This document shows positions 31,129 to 33,025 of a stretch of 33,025 bases of DNA, one piece after another. Position numbers and translations under genes: made by a program. The notes under the pieces were generated by a model. It did not search any database, was not told the DNA's origin, and saw only the letters and a program-made list of their open reading frames with translations. Numbering within the stretch: position 1 is the first letter of the stretch; each line of letters begins with the position of its first letter. Source of the DNA: Sva-07 sp041686315 (GTDB taxonomy: Bacteria > Actinomycetota > Acidimicrobiia > Acidimicrobiales > Ilumatobacteraceae); contig JAWLEC010000017.1 of NCBI GenBank assembly GCA_041686315.1, positions 1 through 33,025 of the forward strand, given 5' to 3'.

Positions 31129-31533
31129 TCAGTCGGCGTACTGGCTGGCGCGGTCGGCCAGTTCGTCGAGGGCGGCCATGGCGGCGTCGGCGTCTTCGGG
31201 ACGTTTGCCGATCGGCACGTCGGCGAGGGCCGTGGTGGTGCGGTTGAGCGCGGTGAGGGCCGATTCGTTCTGGGCCATGAGACGAGCGATCTTGCGGCGC
31301 TGGGTGTCGCGCAACTCGAGGCGCCGCTCGAGGGTGTCGCGTTCACGGCCGGCGGCAGCTTCGTCGGCGTCGTCGTCGCGCAGCTCGGCGAGGCGGCGCT
31401 GGATGTACTGCTCGTCGATCGTCCGGATGCTCTCGGAGGCCACGGCCACCTCGTGGAGGTTGTCGAGCGCCGACGCGTACACCTGCTGTGCGGTCGCCAG
31501 ATAACGGGCCCTCCTGTCGGTCGCGTGGGTCAT
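31129..31533 (-). CDS. Coiled-coil protein upstream of telA, 5' end replaced by an insertion sequence
   Basis: The 134-residue product is helical and charged, with likely coiled coil across about 35-100 (RRLAELRDDDADEAAAGRER, LERRLELRDTQRRKIARLM). No family is recognised. The first nine codons and the first base of the tenth (MTHATDRRA) come from the terminal inverted repeat of the IS, and ATG 31533 overlaps the transposase stop as ATGA. Native sequence begins at about RYLATAQQ. The original start and promoter have therefore been lost or displaced. The gene may now be expressed from the transposase transcript. It could still make an almost full-length protein. Confidence 0.65.
   Translation of the reverse strand: MTHATDRRARYLATAQQVYASALDNLHEVAVASESIRTIDEQYIQRRLAELRDDDADEAAAGRERDTLERRLELRDTQRRKIARLMAQNESALTALNRTTTALADVPIGKRPEDADAAMAALDELADRASQYAD
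31506..31529 (+). repeat. Left terminal inverted repeat of the IS
   Basis: It begins GGGCCCTCCTGTCGG and matches the right end at 20 of 24 bases. On the minus strand it contains AGGAGG and forms the first codons of the coiled-coil gene. Confidence 0.85.
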
Positions 31534-32816
31534 GCGGCGGCCTGACGGCCAGGCAGGCTGGGTCGGTAGCCGCCGAGGGCGAGTAGGGCCAGGGCGATGA
31601 GTGCGTCGGGTGACTTGAAGCCGTAGGCCATGCGGGTGAGCACGCGGATCTTGGTGTTGGTCGCCTCGATGAGGCCCTGTGAGAGCCCGTGTTCGAGGGC
31701 GGCATCGATCGCGGCTCGGTGTTTTCGGATCTTGCGGCCGAGCTCGACGAAGACGGGGATGCGGCATCGCTGAGCCCAGCCGAGCCAGCGGTCGAGCGCT
31801 TCCTTGCCGGCCTGCCCCTTGACCTGGAACACGAACCGCAGGCCTTCTTTGAGCAGGTAGCCGCGGTGCAAGATCGGGTTGGTCTTGGCCACCCAGGCCA
31901 GCTTCGCTTCCTGGTTGGCAGTGAGGTTCTCGGGGTTCTTCCACAGCGCGTAACGGGCGCCCTTGAGCTTCTTCGCTTCGCCGGTGGCCCGGCCCGCTGT
32001 GCGCTGGTTCACCGCGCCCCGGGCTTCGTTCCAGGCCGCTCGGCGCAGCTCGTCGAGCGCGTCGGTGGCCCAGGCGACCACGTGAAACGGATCGGCGCAG
32101 CGCACGGCGGTCTTGCAGTGGTCGGCGACGGAGTTGGCGATCCAGTCGGCCGCATCTGCTGACACGTGGGTGATCCGGGCGCAGCGTTCTGGGCCGAGCA
32201 GGACGAAGAACCGATCGAGCGTGGCCTTGTCCCGGCCGACACCGGCCCACACGAGCCGGCCGGTGTCGTGGTCGACGACGATGGTCAAGTAGCGGTGGCC
32301 GCGCTTGTAGCTGATCTCGTCGATGCCGATCCGCCGCAGACCTTCGAGGCGATCTACCTGCGCGTCGATCTCGGTCTGGATGCGCGTCACGATCCCGCCC
32401 ACGGCCCGCCAGCCGATCCGGAACAGCTCGGTGATCGTCGTCTTCGACGTCGCCGTGGCCAGCCAGCCAACGGTGTCTTCGAAGTCGCGGGTGAACCACG
32501 AACCGTGCCGCGCCCACGGCACCTGGGTGGCCACGACTCCGTGGTCCCGGCATCGGACCCGCACCATCTCTGCTTCCAGGTACACACGGATCGTGCCCAG
32601 GTCCAGGGCCCGCCAGCGCCGTGGCCCCGCCCCGGCGCGGCCACGGTCATAGCCCGGCGAGGGCCGCCCACACACCCCACAGCGACGGGCAGCATTTCGC
32701 CGCTGGCGGACCGTGGCCACGATCTCCTCGACGTCCGCACCGAACTCAACCGACTCGAGCACCACCGCCCGACCGAATGCCGCCAGACCCAGCACGTGAC
32801 GCCATAGTTTCTTCAC
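31530..32816 (-). CDS. ISL3-family transposase
   Basis: The 428-residue DDE transposase has an N-terminal zinc-binding HTH region (RRCGVCGRPSPGYDRG and VRCRDHG), a helix-turn-helix around TSKTTITELFRIGWRAVGGI, and the catalytic core. Likely DDE residues are the first aspartate in IGIDEISYKRGHRY, the second in RCADPFHVVAWA and the glutamate in LIEATNTKIRVLTRMAYGFK. The length is intact with no stop or frameshift, so the element may be active. GTG 32816 is the start; AAGGAAGG lies upstream inside a hairpin. The C-terminus (SLPGRQAAA) ends exactly at the left inverted repeat. Confidence 0.92.
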   Translation of the reverse strand: MKKLWRHVLGLAAFGRAVVLESVEFGADVEEIVATVRQRRNAARRCGVCGRPSPGYDRGRAGAGPRRWRALDLGTIRVYLEAEMVRVRCRDHGVVATQVPWARHGSWFTRDFEDTVGWLATATSKTTITELFRIGWRAVGGIVTRIQTEIDAQVDRLEGLRRIGIDEISYKRGHRYLTIVVDHDTGRLVWAGVGRDKATLDRFFVLLGPERCARITHVSADAADWIANSVADHCKTAVRCADPFHVVAWATDALDELRRAAWNEARGAVNQRTAGRATGEAKKLKGARYALWKNPENLTANQEAKLAWVAKTNPILHRGYLLKEGLRFVFQVKGQAGKEALDRWLGWAQRCRIPVFVELGRKIRKHRAAIDAALEHGLSQGLIEATNTKIRVLTRMAYGFKSPDALIALALLALGGYRPSLPGRQAAA

Positions 32817-32817
32817 C

Positions 32818-32878
32818 GAAGCCGTTCCCTTCCTTGTTCGGACCTAGACAGCCCGAACGCTAGGCGGGGAACGGCTTC
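32818..32878 (-). promoter_or_regulatory. Long hairpin covering the transposase ribosome-binding region
   Basis: GAAGCCGTTCCC (32818-32829 as read on the plus strand) pairs with GGGAACGGCTTC (32867-32878). A nested GTTCGG/CCGAAC pair lies inside. On transcripts read through from outside the IS, the hairpin would bury the AAGGAAGG ribosome site just before GTG 32816. Insertion sequences such as IS10 use this kind of protection against impinging transcription. The role here is inferred. Confidence 0.6.
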
Positions 32879-32882
32879 TTGA

Positions 32883-32914
32883 ATTACACCCCTGTCATTC
32901 GCGCCCACTCAACC
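32883..32914 (-). promoter_or_regulatory. Candidate transposase promoter in the right IS end
   Basis: On the minus strand TTGAGT (32914-32909) and TGTAAT (32888-32883) are separated by 18 bases. The -35 box lies in the terminal repeat. Initiation would fall near 32876, inside the 5' arm of the hairpin, so the element's own transcript would lack part of that arm. Confidence 0.45.
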
Positions 32915-32927
32915 GACAGGTGAGCCC
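32904..32927 (-). repeat. Right terminal inverted repeat of the IS
   Basis: Read on the minus strand it begins GGGCTCACCTGTCGG and mirrors the left end with four mismatches in 24 bases. Confidence 0.87.
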
Positions 32928-33025
32928 AAAATGTTCGCCGGCACCGCACCCATCACCGCCTCATCCGGGCTCACTCATCGGCACCGACTCAACCCCGCCG
33001 GCGACCGACAACTCAACCGCCACAT
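32928..33025. other. Non-coding right flank with ACTCAACC repeats
   Basis: No gene is seen in these 98 bases. ACTCAACC occurs at 32987-32994 and 33011-33018 and also inside the IS terminal repeat at 32907-32914. A GGGCTCAC, identical to the first bases of the IS right end, occurs near 32967. The flank may be part of another related element that continues beyond the window. Confidence 0.45.

Larger units (their letters stand above)
31506..32927 (-). mobile_element. Complete ISL3-family insertion sequence (1,422 bp)
   Basis: One transposase gene is bounded by imperfect 24-bp terminal inverted repeats. The left copy is 31506-31529; the right copy is 32904-32927. They match at 20 of 24 positions and begin GGGC(C/T)C. 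The left repeat directly abuts the transposase stop codon. Size and a single ORF fit the ISL3 family. The adjacent 8 bases differ on the two sides (CAGATAAC and AAAATGTT), so the target duplication expected for ISL3 elements is absent. Confidence 0.88.

Noticed and set aside
28110..31346. 1,078-codon minus-strand ORF fusing the vWA protein to an upstream extension
   Set aside because: The part before ATG 29819 is an off-frame reading of telA; the vWA lipoprotein signal begins at 29819.

Overview
The window is a high-GC, gene-dense bacterial segment with 26 protein-coding genes supported here, one of them broken by a run of 100 Ns. Several traits point to Actinomycetota: many GTG starts, a GlnR-type regulator beside two glutamine synthetases, a GlnA2-like enzyme and glnII. 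Small features fit the class Acidimicrobiia (Ilumatobacter-like): compact gaps and many genes that lead a transcript with a TANNNT box 6-9 bases before the start codon. The placement is inference from protein style, not from a marker gene.

Layout. (1) 25-5639: a CoA-transferase (-), a NUDIX hydrolase (+), then an iron-sulfur group: an Mrp/ApbC scaffold ATPase (-) divergent over 40 bp from a SufR-like regulator (+) followed by an ErpA/HesB protein (+). A thioredoxin-like lipoprotein (-) closes it. (2) 5727-13664: a long + strand run with an envelope FAS1-OmpA protein, an unusually short [2Fe-2S]/molybdenum-hydroxylase fusion, RidA, Tag DNA glycosylase, a 51-residue membrane protein, a PLP decarboxylase, an 8-oxoguanine-deaminase-like amidohydrolase and an SGNH-hydrolase lipoprotein. 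(3) 13690-16979: an inverted repeat, then the nitrogen cluster on the - strand (glnII, glnA2-like gene, GlnR-like regulator). (4) 17124-21497: a penicillin-acylase-family lipoprotein (-) and glutamine-dependent NAD synthetase (+). (5) 21537-26420: a zinc locus with zur, znuB, znuA, znuC and a YibE/F membrane protein. A Zur-box-like palindrome lies between the divergent znuA and znuC promoters. The histidine-rich loop of ZnuA is built from 15-bp tandem repeats that broke the assembly. (6) 26417-27598: a second NUDIX hydrolase, apparently starting at CTG, and dUTPase. (7) 27648-31533: a stress-type operon read leftwards with a small coiled-coil protein, TelA, an SBP-vWA lipoprotein and a small anchored protein. 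(8) 31506-32927: a complete ISL3-family insertion sequence whose left end supplies a new start codon to the first gene of that operon.

How they work together. Three local regulons can be read from the DNA: iron-sulfur assembly (Mrp, SufR-like, ErpA), nitrogen assimilation (GlnII, GlnA2-like, GlnR-like) and zinc uptake (Zur, ZnuABC). Nucleotide and nucleic-acid housekeeping is also well represented (two NUDIX enzymes, Tag, dUTPase, 8-oxoguanine-deaminase-like enzyme), although those genes are not in one operon. No rRNA, tRNA or CRISPR array was seen. Apart from the 98-base right flank of the IS, no stretch without a gene exceeds about 145 bases.
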